Source: Sepioteuthis lessoniana
Taxonomy: Eukaryota > Mollusca > Cephalopoda > Myopsida > Loliginidae
Length of the DNA stretch: 64,000 nt
Reading direction: 5' to 3'
Assembly: GCA_963585895.1 (NCBI GenBank)
Contig: OY757912.1
Coordinates: 85,395,609-85,459,608 of the forward strand
Shown here one piece after another: positions 32,097 through 42,511 of the stretch (the stretch's first letter is position 1; each line of letters begins with the position of its first letter). A program made the translations under genes and the position numbers. The notes beneath the pieces are model-generated. The model saw only the letters and a program-made list of their open reading frames with translations. It was not told the origin of the DNA and did no database searches.

Positions 32097-32479
32097 ATCA
32101 TCATCATCATCATCACGTCGTGCCGCTAGCACGGATATCCCTGACCTTCTCTTGCCACTCCTCCCTATCGTTCACCGCCTCTGTCAGGTCTTCAGGGCTA
32201 CATCCCGTATCCTCACATAGCTGCTGAATGTATGTTCGAGCTGGTCGTCCTGCTTTTGCCCGGTCATATATGGGGGTCCATAAGAGTACATCACTTTTGA
32301 GCTCGTCCTTGCTTCTCCAGCAGTATCCTGCATGTTTGGTTCGTCTAACTTGGATAGTTTTCGTGATGGGAGGCAGGTGGCCGTATAGTTGGTGTCTTGT
32401 GGGGTGTTGCCGCCAGGACTAGTTTAATATTGCTCGCAGCATTCTTGTGTAATTGCCGTCCAGCTTCTTCCCCAGCCGT
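32097..32479 (-). mobile_element. LINE-1x 3' fragment, 5'-truncated
   Basis: GAT tail at 32097-32116, then C-terminal ORF2 region to the 'RLGKKLDGNY' segment, where it stops abruptly against a different sequence at 32479. Confidence 0.85.
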
Positions 32480-33025
32480 AAAGAAAACGAACGCGAGATT
32501 AGAACTGTACAGCCGTCTTTATTGATAACAGTTTCTCTACTGGTTTATCCTGATCAGAGGTGTGTGAGAATGAAATACTTTGCAGTATGAACTTGGGGAT
32601 GGAGGGTCATTGATCCTACATTATCTCTACATGAACGGCAAAGACTTGGTCACTCTCCTCTTTCATTGTATATCTATATCAACTTCTAGCTCTGCAGTCT
32701 ATATTGTTCTTGTTATCCACAGAAGTGAATGGATGAGCGACTCTGACCCGACCCAGCTACGCCTGGCAGCACAATCCTACCAGTTCTGGAATGCCAAAAA
32801 AAAAAAAAAATGTTTGTACAACGCAGATCACCCAAAAGTACCTAAGAAAACGATACACTTTCCGACTGATGAACTTTAAAAACTAACCCTTACACCCCAA
32901 TCGAGAAATCCTTCTTATTCTATTTTATAATTAAAAAAATCTTCCGACCTCTCTTTACTTGTTAACAACCCTTTAACAACCCATGCATTTATATGCAGAC
33001 ATACATACAGTTTACTATGGTCATA
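32480..33025. other. Anonymous segment, maybe LTR-like on minus strand
   Basis: The minus strand has 'aataaagacgg' (about 32512-32522), and the LINE breaks here at 32479, so an LTR end is possible. A 99-codon ORF (32580-32879) with a run of Lys has no recognised motif. Confidence 0.2.
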
Positions 33026-33029
33026 GGGA

Positions 33030-33262
33030 AGTCCCCGTTGCGTTATGGTTAATTTGCAGAACTGAAACATCGAAGTAGGTGAGTTCGTAATCCAGTTACT
33101 CTATTACGATCACTTTCAGACTACTACCCTTGGGAAAGGTATGAAGTTCCTTATCAATCCAAGCTATAGCTTAAATAATATCACTATTGTCCTTCTACAA
33201 AGATGGCTTTTGTATTAAATAACCTACGAAGGTTGATATGATATTAAACTAAGCGAACAAAA
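33030..33262 (+). mobile_element. SINE-Q, full length
   Basis: Head 'tgcgttatggttaatttgc', B-box-like 'gtgagttcgtaatcc', 'gatcactttcagactac', central domain, 'ctacaaagatggcttttgta', and tail 'ggttgatatgatattaaac'. Confidence 0.82.
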
Positions 33263-33539
33263 ACAACCAAAATAAACACTTTTACTAAGAAGATCGCACC
33301 CACATGCATATGCATACATAGGCGCCCTACGCCTGTACGCTCAGATAGATACACTTGCATCTAAACGCACATGCATTATTATACCTAAATATATCCACTC
33401 AGGCATAGAAGAGTTTATAGCGCCACAATAGTAAGCCTGTGTGATGTGTTTATCTTGTCCGAAGCGCTTTTGTAGTTTTCATATAAAATCATTTGCTTGA
33501 TTGGAACGTTTTTTTCGGCTATTTCATCTGAATGTCGGA

Positions 33540-33876
33540 TTAAAAAAAAAGAAAAAAGTAAAAGAAAAGAAAACAAGAAAATAAAAAGAAATTTTAAATG
33601 TAAAAAAGAAAAAAAAAACAAGACGGCGATTGAAGAAAATTAATTGTAACGGAAGTAAAGGGAAAAGTGCATGATTTGGTAAATTTGAAAAATGGCTCCC
33701 TGATGAATAGAGTAGAAGATAGAAATGTGAAAAGAGAAAATTTATACCATAGTTTTAACTGTAAATATATACATTTCCATTTGATCATTTTCTTTTCTTG
33801 TTCTCTCCTCTCTTCTTTCTTATTCTCGCAAACTACATTGATAAGATCAGTCACTTTACTTGTCACGCTTTTCTTG

Positions 33877-33915
<39 letters not shown>

Positions 33916-33935
33916 CTCTCTCTCACTCTTTCTCT
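33540..33935. repeat. A-rich and (CT)n low-complexity tracts
   Basis: A-rich at 33541-33620, and CT run at 33877-33930. Overlapping ORFs (33594-34065) are composition artefacts. Confidence 0.9.
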
Positions 33936-34084
33936 CTCTCACCCTTCTCATCGCACAATTATACGACAGTGTTTATGTACGTTCTCGTTTACTCAGTTTA
34001 ACTTAGTTTGGCACAAGGCAAGAAGTATGTGGCACACAGAACTGAACCCACTAGTAACAGTCTGATAGCCTAGCTTGTTGATCA

Positions 34085-34360
34085 TTACAACAGGCGTGCC
34101 GTATCCGGCTTTATGTTAGTACGTATTTACCCAGACTCGAGTTCAAATCTTGAACTAAGCTGTTTGATTTTCATTTAGATCTAATACCATTGTGAGAGGC
34201 ATGAAACCATGTTTCCTGATCAGTTGAAGGTAAATAGTACAGTAGACTGGGTTTGTTAGCTCTGGTAAGACAATCAGTCTAGGAGAAGGAAAACCTGCTA
34301 TACTCTGCTAAAATATTGACCTTGTATCCTACTCATGGTGGAGGGGTTGGGTAAATATAT
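34085..34360 (+). mobile_element. SINE-P, diverged full-length copy
   Basis: Head 'gttagtacgtatttacccag', B-box-like 'cgagttcaaatcttg', 'ctaataccattgtgagaggc', '...cagttgaaggtaaatagtac', and 3' end 'ggtggaggggttgggtaaat'. Followed by a partial SINE-P-like 3' part at 34370-34516. Confidence 0.72.
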
Positions 34361-34519
34361 AAGACCTCGTGAAAAAGGATTAAGGTCAGGTTTATTGTCT
34401 GATGTCTGAAGTAACTTAAGGGAATGCCCTCGAGGCTATGTAGTTTTTAGCCTCCCCCACTTTAAAATCAGCCTTGTGTCAACACCTGCTAATTGCAGGG
34501 AGGCTAAGTAAATCCTAAA

Positions 34520-34640
34520 TAATACTGAAATGAGTTCGTTCGTTAACGGGGGGGGGGCAGTACTTATTCACAGGCCTTCGGTGGTAGTAGACAATATATG
34601 GCCAGTTTATAAGGAGGGAGAGTCACGTGTGTACTCATGG
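34520..34640 (-). repeat. R repeat fragment
   Basis: The minus strand matches 'ctaccaccgaagg' plus 'gtgaataagtactg' seen at 47240-47275. Includes a G9 run at 34550. Confidence 0.5.
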
Positions 34641-34714
34641 CCAAAAAAAAATATAGCATCGCCCAATGTCCAAAAAAGCCTCTTTTTTTACATCATGACT
34701 TCTCTAAAAGCATG

Positions 34715-34800
34715 AACAGGTACTACACTTTAATCTTCGATCGAAAGCCAGAAAAATTAGAAGTGAAGTTATTCCAGATTTTGTTAAACTTAACAAATAT
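34715..34800. repeat. Unnamed repeat, two copies
   Basis: 'aggtactacactttaatctt' with 'gttattccagattttg' here recurs at 36985-37060 ('agatactacactttaatcct', 'gattttattccagactt'). Confidence 0.5.
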
Positions 34801-34859
34801 TGATAAATATTTAGAAACATAAGTTACTAATAAGCGAACTTTTGTTGACACTCACTTTA

Positions 34860-35550
34860 TCGACAGAGCTTAGAATAAACTGACTGTATTCTCTGCAGAG
34901 GACTACTCTCGCCAAAAAAGTGTTTCCTGGGTGTGATGTTAAACTATATCTGGTGGTGAGGCTCTTTATCTGAATATATGGGGATTATCATATTTACCAA
35001 CCCCTCCGCTCGGGCAGGATATGACACAAGGTCATTTTTTAAGCGGAGTTCAACAGGTTTGAATTCAGAGTATTCCTTCTCCTAGACTAGTTGCCTTACC
35101 AAGGCTGAAGAACCCAGTCGGTCCTACTATTTACCCATAGCTGGAGGGAGAATAATTGAATTCATACCTTTCCCAAGGGTATTAGTGCTATGTGAAATGC
35201 AATCAGTCTCGTCCAAGATTTGAACTCGTGTTGCTGTGTCCATTTACTACGACGATAACCATTACACCACGGGATTATGGAATACCCCTTTATTGCTATT
35301 ACTTATAACCCTGACCCGAAGTGGTTGTACCTGTTAGAGGCTCAATTATTTATCGATCAAAAAGATTTGTTTGCACATTATTTGTATAGTACAACACTTG
35401 ATATCATATAACCATGTGCCAACCCCCCCCCAAAAAAAACGCAGCATTTGAGAAACTACTTATAAAATGTACATATAAAAGTATAATGTACGCAATTCTT
35501 TAACGGGTTGACATACGGTTAAAATCAATCAATCAATAAATCAATCAATC
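34860..35550 (+). repeat. Rep-A2 host carrying a SINE-P
   Basis: Pieces 34860-34988 and 35271-35550 form one diverged Rep-A2: 5' 'gactgtattctctgcagagg', body 'tggttgtacctgttagagg', 3' tail 'gggttgacatacggttaaaa' then (AATC)n. Confidence 0.65.
34989..35270 (-). mobile_element. SINE-P, full length, 8-bp TSD
   Basis: Duplication 'gggattat' (34981-34988 and 35271-35278). Well conserved relative to 18124-18411, including 3' 'ttaccaacccctccgctcgg' (complement) and head 'taaccattacaccac' (complement). Confidence 0.88.
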
Positions 35551-35554
35551 ATTT

Positions 35555-36360
35555 TTCTGACACCAATAGAATACCGAGTTTGGTCTTCAGTGTGTGTCCT
35601 ATTGCATTCTCCAGACCTGTAAGCCTTACTTATAAGACTGACTCGATTTAATCAGAAAAATCGGTAGCAACCCTATCCAGACATAGCTAAGCTCAATAGA
35701 TATTGGTTAATTATAAACTTACGGTATAGTGACTTTGATCCTCACGGTATGCCTATTTTTTTTAGCCTTGTGCCTAACTTAATCAAATGTGGTAAATATT
35801 TTCATATATATGCGTATATATTTAGGTAAACAAACTATGAAAACAACACATCAAAAAAATATTAAATTTCGCTTATATTTTTTCGATGACTTTTGGTATA
35901 AGCTCTTGCATAAACGAACAAGAAATGAATTGCAAAGTTTTATTTCATATTTATGCTGTGTTGTAAATTTAAAAGTTTCTCTGCCTCGAGGCAAAACTAT
36001 TACCTTTATGAAAATGTTTGATACACGACTTAAAGACATCGTGACGTGAAGTTGACAGTCGCCCAGGGCGTCCAAGAAAATGAAAACGAAAAAGAACAAG
36101 ATGGCGGTTGAAGAAAGTCAGTTCCACCGAAAGTATTTATTTATATATTTTCGTTTTTGTTTTGGGGGCAGAGCGAGTGGTGGGATTTGTAAATACAGAA
36201 AAAGGCAAAGTTCTGAGGATGTCAGATTCTCTTTCTGAGAAAGAGTGATGTTAAAAGAAAAAGTGATGTAAGTACGAAGATTTTGTGTTTTCTCAGAAGG
36301 ACGATGGATTGTAATATAGAAAAGTACATGAGGTTATGCTATCTATATGTCTATGTAAGT
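35555..36360. other. No gene or repeat recognised
   Basis: ORFs at 35789-36049 (plus) and 35851-36099 (minus) overlap each other and show no motif. Phrases 'aaagtttctctgcctcgagg' (35970) and 'aatagttttacctggaggga' (47470) hint at an uncharacterised repeat shared between the two places. Confidence 0.35.
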
Positions 36361-36364
36361 AGTG

Positions 36365-36504
36365 TCCCCGAGGCTTAGTGGCTAACGTTCTGAACTGCAA
36401 CACCGTAGTAAGAGAGTTCGAACCTCTGTCGCGCTGTTAAGTTCACTTTCGGACTTACATGACTGGAAGAGGTATGGACTCCTTTATTTACTCAGCTGTC
36501 GATT
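36365..36504 (+). mobile_element. SINE-Q, 3' side interrupted
   Basis: Head 'gaggcttagtggctaacg', B-box-like 'agagttcgaacctc', 'ttcactttcggacttac' and part of the central domain. Sequence departs from the family at the LINE-1x target site. Confidence 0.8.
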
Positions 36505-36516
36505 TACTACTACCAT

Positions 36517-36915
36517 CACCATCATCATCATCATCATGTCGTGCCACTAGCACGGATATCCCTGACCCTCTCTCGCCACTTCTCCTTATCGTTCATCGAC
36601 TCTGGGAGGTCTTCAGGGCTACATTCCGTATCCTCACATAGCCGCTGTGTGTATGTCCGAGCTGGTCGTCCTGCTTTTGCTTGGCCATATGCGGGGGTCT
36701 ATAGGAGTACATCACTTATGAGCTCATCCCTGCTTCTCCAGCAGTGTCTTGCATGTCTGGTTCCTCTAACTTGGCTAGTTTTCGTGATGGGAGGCAGGTG
36801 GCCGTATAGTTGGTGTCTTGTGGGGTGTTGCCGCCAGGACTTGTTTAATATTGCTCGCAACATTCTTGTGTAATTGCCGTCCAGCTTCTTCTCCAGCCGT
36901 TTAGTTAACGTCCAA
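36517..36915 (-). mobile_element. LINE-1x 3' fragment with 12-bp TSD
   Basis: The (GAT)n tail and about 380 bp of the ORF2 C-terminus are flanked by the exact duplication 'tactactaccat' (36505-36516 and 36916-36927). A clear 5'-truncated insertion made by target-primed reverse transcription, and the best evidence here of LINE-1x activity in trans or cis. Confidence 0.9.
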
Positions 36916-37194
36916 TACTACTACCATAATTCCCATCATTTACCTTGTCTGCCATACCTCAGATTCTGTCCAATTTTTTGAATAGATACTACACTTTAAT
37001 CCTGGTCTGAGGGCCCTGAAAGTTGGTTGCGATTTTATTCCAGACTTAAATAGAAATTTTTTTTTTTATTCGTATTGTATAACTTGGAGAGGAACAGGCT
37101 CCTTCAGGCTATCCTTGTCCAAAAATGTGCTTCATGAGTCGCCCCCAATTCCGACAATCAAGCCAGATTACATCCATAAGTAATTTTTCACGAG

Positions 37195-37446
37195 TTCAAT
37201 TCTTACATTAGTACTGACCTAGTGGGTAGAGCGTTCGCCAATGGTCCGGGAGACCTGGGTTCAATCACAGGTCGCGTCATACCAAAGACTTTAAAAATGG
37301 TTCTTGATGCCTACTTGCTCATCACTCAGCAATATAAGGTATGTATCAAGAGTAAAGTGGAGCAATCCTGGGAAAGGATTAGCGACCTCCCCTACACCTC
37401 GGTGTAGTAACTATTGAAAAGGGAGCCTTCTGGTCGCCAAATTTAC
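37195..37446 (+). mobile_element. SINE-K, full length
   Basis: tRNA-like head: A-box-like 'tagtgggtagagcgttcgcc' and B-box-like 'gggttcaatcac', then 'ataccaaagactttaaaaat', body with 'gtggagcaatcctgggaaag' and 'ctacacctcggtgtag', and 3' end 'ccttctggtcgcc' with a T/A-rich tail. A different tRNA ancestor from SINE-P/Q. The 61-codon ORF here is not a gene. Confidence 0.85.
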
Positions 37447-37647
37447 TTTTTATTTATGTAGATTGTTATTTACTGAGATTAGCTTAGTTTGACGCAAGAT
37501 CAGAAGCATGCGGTACGTCTCAGTTATTATCTATGCGGAGGAATAGTATTTACTAAGTCTGGCACAAGACTACAATTGTTAAGCGCCCGTTTGTATAGTT
37601 AGAGAGGCATTCGTGCAATCATGGTTATCATTATTTCGTTAGGCTTG

Positions 37648-38175
37648 GTTTTATGGCACATTGTAGGTTATTTAATGCCAAATCCTGTTTTTACATATAT
37701 CTTATATATAGATGATTAGTAAACACATTCTATAGATGCACACAGTTAAATAATCGAACAGTTAAATAATCGAACACATTCTATAGATGCACACAGTTAA
37801 ATAATTGAACAGTTCTATTTCTAACAATTCAATTTAGTATAAAACATTTGTTTACACTCAGTTTAAATGTCAAACAATTATATTTAGCACGTAGATAGGA
37901 CCCTATCAGGGGCTATCACCCCGGGTCAGAGAGGACCTGAGTGCGATGGCAATGAAAGGGGTACTCCGCATTCCCGAAAACTTTAGCATTACTAGAGCCT
38001 CACCCTCAGATTGTTTAGTGTCATATCCAAGATATGAGTTGGGAGAGTCTTACCCCACTGCAGAGAGGCAGTCAGTGTATTCTACAGTCCCAGTCTTTGA
38101 TCCCTCGTGGGGAGAGTCTTACACCTCTTTAGAGATACAGTCGGTGTGTTCTACAGCCCTAGCAGACTGGGTTAG
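37648..38175 (-). repeat. Rep-A2-like copy with local duplication
   Basis: 3' tail complement 'ttggttttatggcacattg', then internal units, including a 35-bp block around 'aacacattctatagatgcac' present twice (37726-37755 and 37772-37800), then body and 5' end at about 38172. Confidence 0.75.
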
Positions 38176-38179
38176 GTTA

Positions 38180-38690
38180 TCGTTGTAAGAAATGGATACG
38201 GCAACCCTTGTTTGCATTTCCCATATAGCTAATACTTCTAAACTGATTGGAATACCAAGGTTAAAGAGACTAATCTAACATACAATCTAACCGTAGCTGG
38301 AGGTAGAATAAATGAATGCATACTTAAATGGTATTAGCGCTATGCAAAATGCAAATAGTGTAATAAAGGATTTGTACAACGGTGGGCAGTCCATTTTTGG
38401 AACCCTAAAAGATACTATCACCAGAGGTCACAGTCAACCGAGAAATAAGGGCAATGAAATGGTTCTCCACATTCCCCATACCTTCAGAACTCAACCCTCA
38501 ACATTAGATGCAGTTTAGTCTCATTCGAAGGATTCCCTTTTTTTTAAGCCCCGTCCAAAAAAAAAAAAAAAAAAAAGGACTGTATCTCAAACAGATTGTC
38601 TTACCCATCTGTTGGGGATACAGTCACCTTATTCTAAATCCCACCGACACGGTGATCAGAGATAAAAGGGACGAAGCCAGGTCATTAAGG
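38180..38690 (-). repeat. Mixed SINE-P scraps and Rep-A body
   Basis: 38185-38380 holds SINE-P-like words on both strands ('taccgtagctggaggtagaa'-type). 38385-38650 is a Rep-A body with 'ggttctccacattccccata' and 'gggatacagtcaccttattc', interrupted by an A18-type run at 38558-38577. Confidence 0.5.
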
Positions 38691-38699
38691 TATGATTGG

Positions 38700-40080
38700 A
38701 TCTTTATATAGTTTTTGTAAAGTAAAATGATAACTAAATTTGGTCAACCATGTCATCTAGTACTTCAAACGTCATTAAATATTTGAAAATGAGCTATGCA
38801 CAGACGCAAGATATTGCACTTTGAATAAACATGTATCTAGAACAATGGTATTTTTCTTTGTATATCATGAGATTTTTACTTTCTTCTTGCTGCAAATTCT
38901 CGGAAGAATAACAAAGGTCACGTTTGATAACTTTAAAAAATACTACTGGAGTGTTTGTCTATACATCTACAGGTAGGAAATCACTAAAAAAACAAAATAC
39001 AAAAAACAAAAGCAAGAAAAAAACAAGCCTAAAATAACCCGAAACAATTTGGTTTTATTTTCTTTTGTTTTGTTCAAAATAAAACATTTGCACAACAAAA
39101 CGCTCATCAAAGAAAGTTTACTTTGCCAATCAAATCATCTGCATATATGTTTTCTGTTATTTCATTCACACGGAAATAAGATGAATACTCATCACAACTT
39201 GCATCAAAGTTTTTTCATAGAGTACGAACAAGTCGACATTTAGTCCAATATCCGCCTCCAGTCAAAATATTAAGTAGGTTTGTCTGAATCAAAGGCTAGA
39301 AAACAACAACAACAACAGCAACAACAACGATAACGTTAAAAAAGTACTAAGAAATATTTGAAGCAGATACCATCAAATAATCAGATCTGTGAGAAAAAAA
39401 AAAAATAAAAGAATATTTCCGAAAAACAAGAAAATTTCTCAAAAACTGCCCTTGCCGCAGAAATCTAATCAAAGGAATAAATACCTGGTCAGTTTCCCTT
39501 GAATAATACCCAGGACTCTTCCCAAAATGAACAAATGAGGAACTTAAATGGTGGGATAATTTTTTATTTGTTTTTCTTTCATCATATTAGTGTTGTTCAT
39601 CTACACCAAATTGCAATACTTAATCGTCTGAAGTTGTTCGTTTTTCCTGGATGAAATATTGTGATTATTATAAATTTTTAATTGTTTTCCCTTAATCAGG
39701 TTTTTTTTTTTTTCGCCAAGCCCTGGTTGTGTTTACGACGTGACACTTTATTACTACTACTACTACTACTACTTTTAACTATAATAAAGTAAAACCATCG
39801 CATGAATATTTGATCCAGTGACGATATGGATATCAACCATTTTAATTGGTTTGGTTTCGCTGTATTTCACAGTGTAATATAATTAGGAATTTTAATTAAT
39901 TAATTTAGTTAATTATCTTATTTTCATGATAAATTGTATGTTTGCTAAAAGCTTTGAGTTCGTTATTACAGGTTTTCGATTTCCGAATGTCAGGACTTGC
40001 GTAGACCTTATTCTGCATTTACGTGTCATTCCTATCAAAATAAAGCATGACAGCTTTGTTTTAGAAATATTTAAGATAAA
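38700..40080. other. No gene or repeat family recognised
   Basis: AT-rich. Contains a short (AAC)n at 39304-39330, an A run at 39393 and (TAC)n at 39752-39772. ORF 39049-39243 has no motif. Confidence 0.45.
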
Positions 40081-40094
40081 CATTTGGGTGGATG

Positions 40095-40765
40095 ACTGCT
40101 GACGTTAGCTATGACGTGTCACTAAAAAAGTTTTTTGTGATTACGAGTCATTAAAAGATTAGTTGAGAAAATAATTAGAAGAAGATATATAAGAAGATTT
40201 CTAAGACGCAGAGACAGTTACAGAAGTTGAAGACGGTGATTTTGTAACATGTTGACCTTCGACCGAGCCATCAATCAAGAAACAGGTGCATCTGGTCGAA
40301 GATATCGGGATATCACCTTGACCTGTGGACGGGTTGAATTCGGTGCACATGCGACGCCCACAGGACGCAGGTGGATGTCAAACAACTATATAACCGGGTG
40401 CCACAGACGGTTTGAGTTAGTTGGAGTTCGAGACAGGCAGAGTTCAGTTCGAGTTGCAGTCACAGTTCGAGTTCCAGTCGCAGTTGGGGACAAGATGCCG
40501 TAGTGAGAGCCAGCGCCAGACAGAGGGCTTGGGCCCTCAAGACCCCAGTTGAGCAGCCCAGCAGAATGAGGAAAAAGTGCTGCTATAATACAGAGGAACT
40601 TGGGGTCAATATATTGCAGTCTGCCCCTGTCTCCAACTCACCTCTCACACATAACCAACATCAACCCTTTCGCAACCCTTTCGAGAATAAAGTGTGAGAG
40701 GTATATTTTTCTAAAGAAGTGTGTTCGTTCGTCATTATAGTTGACTATGTTTCCGTGTATAGATG
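40095..40765 (+). promoter_or_regulatory. LTR-like block: CRE, TATA, AATAAA
   Basis: Ordered promoter-to-poly(A) layout: 'ctgacgttagctatgacgtg' (40100), TATA-like 'actatataa' (40385), GC-rich leader with 'gttcgagttgcagtcac' repeats (40420-40480), and AATAAA (40687) followed by a GT-rich region. It looks like a solo LTR or the terminal part of an LTR element. Ends and TSD were not found. Confidence 0.4.
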
Positions 40766-40769
40766 TATA

Positions 40770-41160
40770 TGTATTATGTGACTATACAACAATTTGAAGA
40801 GGTTAGAAAATGGAGTCTGTCAATCGAAGACGTAGTTGGAGAGGACAGACGACAAAGAGACCCCGAAGTTTGTGTGGGAGTGGCGTCAACACACAGCAAG
40901 GTTACACGTGCACAGGTGGCGTGCGGAACAGGGAAGAAAGTAGCTAAGTGGCTGCTCCGTTTCGTTTGGCATAATATCTATGACTCTGTCTATATTTTCA
41001 CCCACCCTCTTTGTTCTATCTGTAGATCTAATGGATTCTTATTGCCTATCTCTCTTGTTTCGCGGCTACTACGAAAAAGATTGCAATAAACATTCTTATC
41101 ACGAAGCAACAGAGTCGTTTTGTATTGTGTACGTGACAACTTTTGACATGACCACTAACA
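40770..41160 (+). promoter_or_regulatory. Second LTR-like block with AATAAA
   Basis: GC-richer leader, pyrimidine-rich tract, AATAAA near 41087 and downstream 'ttttgtattgtgtacgtgac'. Layout resembles the block before it, though the sequences do not align by eye. A 108-codon ORF (40763-41089) has no recognised domain. Confidence 0.3.
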
Positions 41161-41223
41161 TAACAATGACATATCAAACCTCGTGGGTTATTTAACGACA
41201 AATTCTGTTTATATATATATATA

Positions 41224-41394
41224 GTATTATTCAGTCCAGTTAAACCAGAGTTGGGAGTAATTCCTTCAGGACAAGACAATCATTCAGGAGCTGAACATTT
41301 AAATTTTCCTGGTAGAGAGTTCAATGTAATTGATTTTACAAAGCAATATTTCTTTAAAGAAAAAAACAAAAGACCGGTTATTTTAGGATTATAA
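41224..41394 (+). pseudogene. ORF tail running into hairpin; possible Penelope-like
   Basis: A 56-codon frame without an ATG, read from the end of an AT microsatellite, ends with TAA at 41392-41394, inside the left hairpin arm. Residues include 'GVIPSGQDNHSGAEHLNFPG' and end 'KNKRPVILGL'. The 'AEHLNFPG' stretch is reminiscent of an 'EHFNLPGH'-like motif seen near the C-terminus of some Penelope-like elements. This is memory-based and weak. The frame has no start and is a broken fragment. Confidence 0.35.
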
Positions 41395-41508
41395 ATTTAT
41401 TTCCATCCTGTTTTCGTTTCTGGTGTAAACCAAAAACCAGAAACGAAAACAGGATGGAAATAAATTCATAATCCTAAAATAACCGGTCTTTGGTTTTTTC
41501 TTTAAAGA
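41351..41508. repeat. Large near-perfect hairpin (74-bp arms)
   Basis: Arms 41351-41424 and 41436-41508 are inverted copies with only about two differences, separated by an 11-nt loop. The inner side has 'ttctggt'/'accagaa', and each arm carries 'gaaataaatt(t/c)ataat', the same phrase that forms stem III in the hammerhead family at 15975-15987. CTGATGA is not present, so this is not a ribozyme as it stands. Confidence 0.92.
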
Positions 41509-41870
41509 TATATATATATATATATATATGATAAAAATTTCAAGTGAATAGTTTGAAGGTAACATTATTTTTAAACGAGCCAGAGCTCATTCGCTAACAT
41601 ACAGTTAAATGGGTTCAAGTATTGATATCTAATACAAATAATTCTATCTAATATTTATCCTTTGTTGGAACACATTCAAATGGTTTCATGGATTGCCATC
41701 TAATATTTATAATCATACTTGCATACGGCCGAATATTCTTAAGTATTGCTATACATCACTGATAACTTTATCTAATATCAATCATTTCTTTGAACACATA
41801 TAAATGGTTTCATAGTTTCTATTATTGTTATTTAAAATTATTAATTTTATTTATGAAGTATTCCTATCTA

Positions 41871-42141
41871 GTAAGTAAAGTAAAGTAGGCGACCATAGTC
41901 GAGGGTGACCCGAAGGCTTCCTTTTCGATAGCTTACTCCACCAACGTGTAGGGGAGGGCGCTACTCCTTTCCCTGAATTGCTCCACTTTACCCTTGATCC
42001 GTACCTTATAATGCTGAGTGTTAAGCAAGGCGGCATCAAGTACCATTTTTTGAGTCTTTGGTATGACTCGACCTGAGATTGAACCCAGGTCTCCCGGGCG
42101 ATTGGCGAACACTCTAACCGCTAGGCCAATGTCCGGTAAAA
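41871..42141 (-). mobile_element. SINE-K, full length, 12-bp TSD
   Basis: Exact duplication 'tattcctatcta' (41859-41870 and 42142-42153). 3' end at the left with (AAGTA)n-like tail complement 'agtaagtaaagtaaagtagg'. Head at the right with 'gattgaacccaggtctcc' and 'ctctaaccgctaggcc'. Confidence 0.92.
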
Positions 42142-42511
42142 TATTCCTATCTAATACAAACAATTTATACACGGCTGTATGATTTCAAATAACAAATAAT
42201 AATTATTATTCGTATCTGATTTTGCAATTCTATTTGACTCTTAACTGAACCCTAACAGGTACTACCACTCTATCAGTCCGAGTGAACTTGGGAATTATGG
42301 TAATGAAAGGGTACTCCACATTACGTAAATTATGATAAAGATATGTTTGCGAAAATTTTTTATAAAAATCTTTATTTTAATTGGTTAAAATAAACTTGGT
42401 TAAATATTTAGTTTGAAAGAAAAGGAAAAATGTATTCAAATTGATAAATCTCACAAGTGACATTAACTTAAAAAATATTTCTTTCCAAAACTCCATGAAA
42501 TTTAAATTTAA

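Larger units (their letters stand above)
41165..42335 (-). repeat. Rep-A2 host split by hairpin element and SINE-K
   Basis: Pieces 41165-41223, 41509-41870 and 42142-42335 join into one Rep-A2: tail complement 'acatatcaaacctcgtggg', 'atttcaagtgaatagtttg', several 'cagttaaatgg'-type units, and the body 'aaccctaacaggtactacc'. Two inserts interrupt it. Confidence 0.72.

Noticed and set aside
40249-41089. Consecutive ORFs as an operon-like set
   Set aside because: The genome is eukaryotic, the frames are short and motif-free, and they sit in LTR-like sequence.
41351-41508. Functional hammerhead in the hairpin
   Set aside because: It has GAAA and the stem III phrase but no CTGATGA or stem II in either arm.
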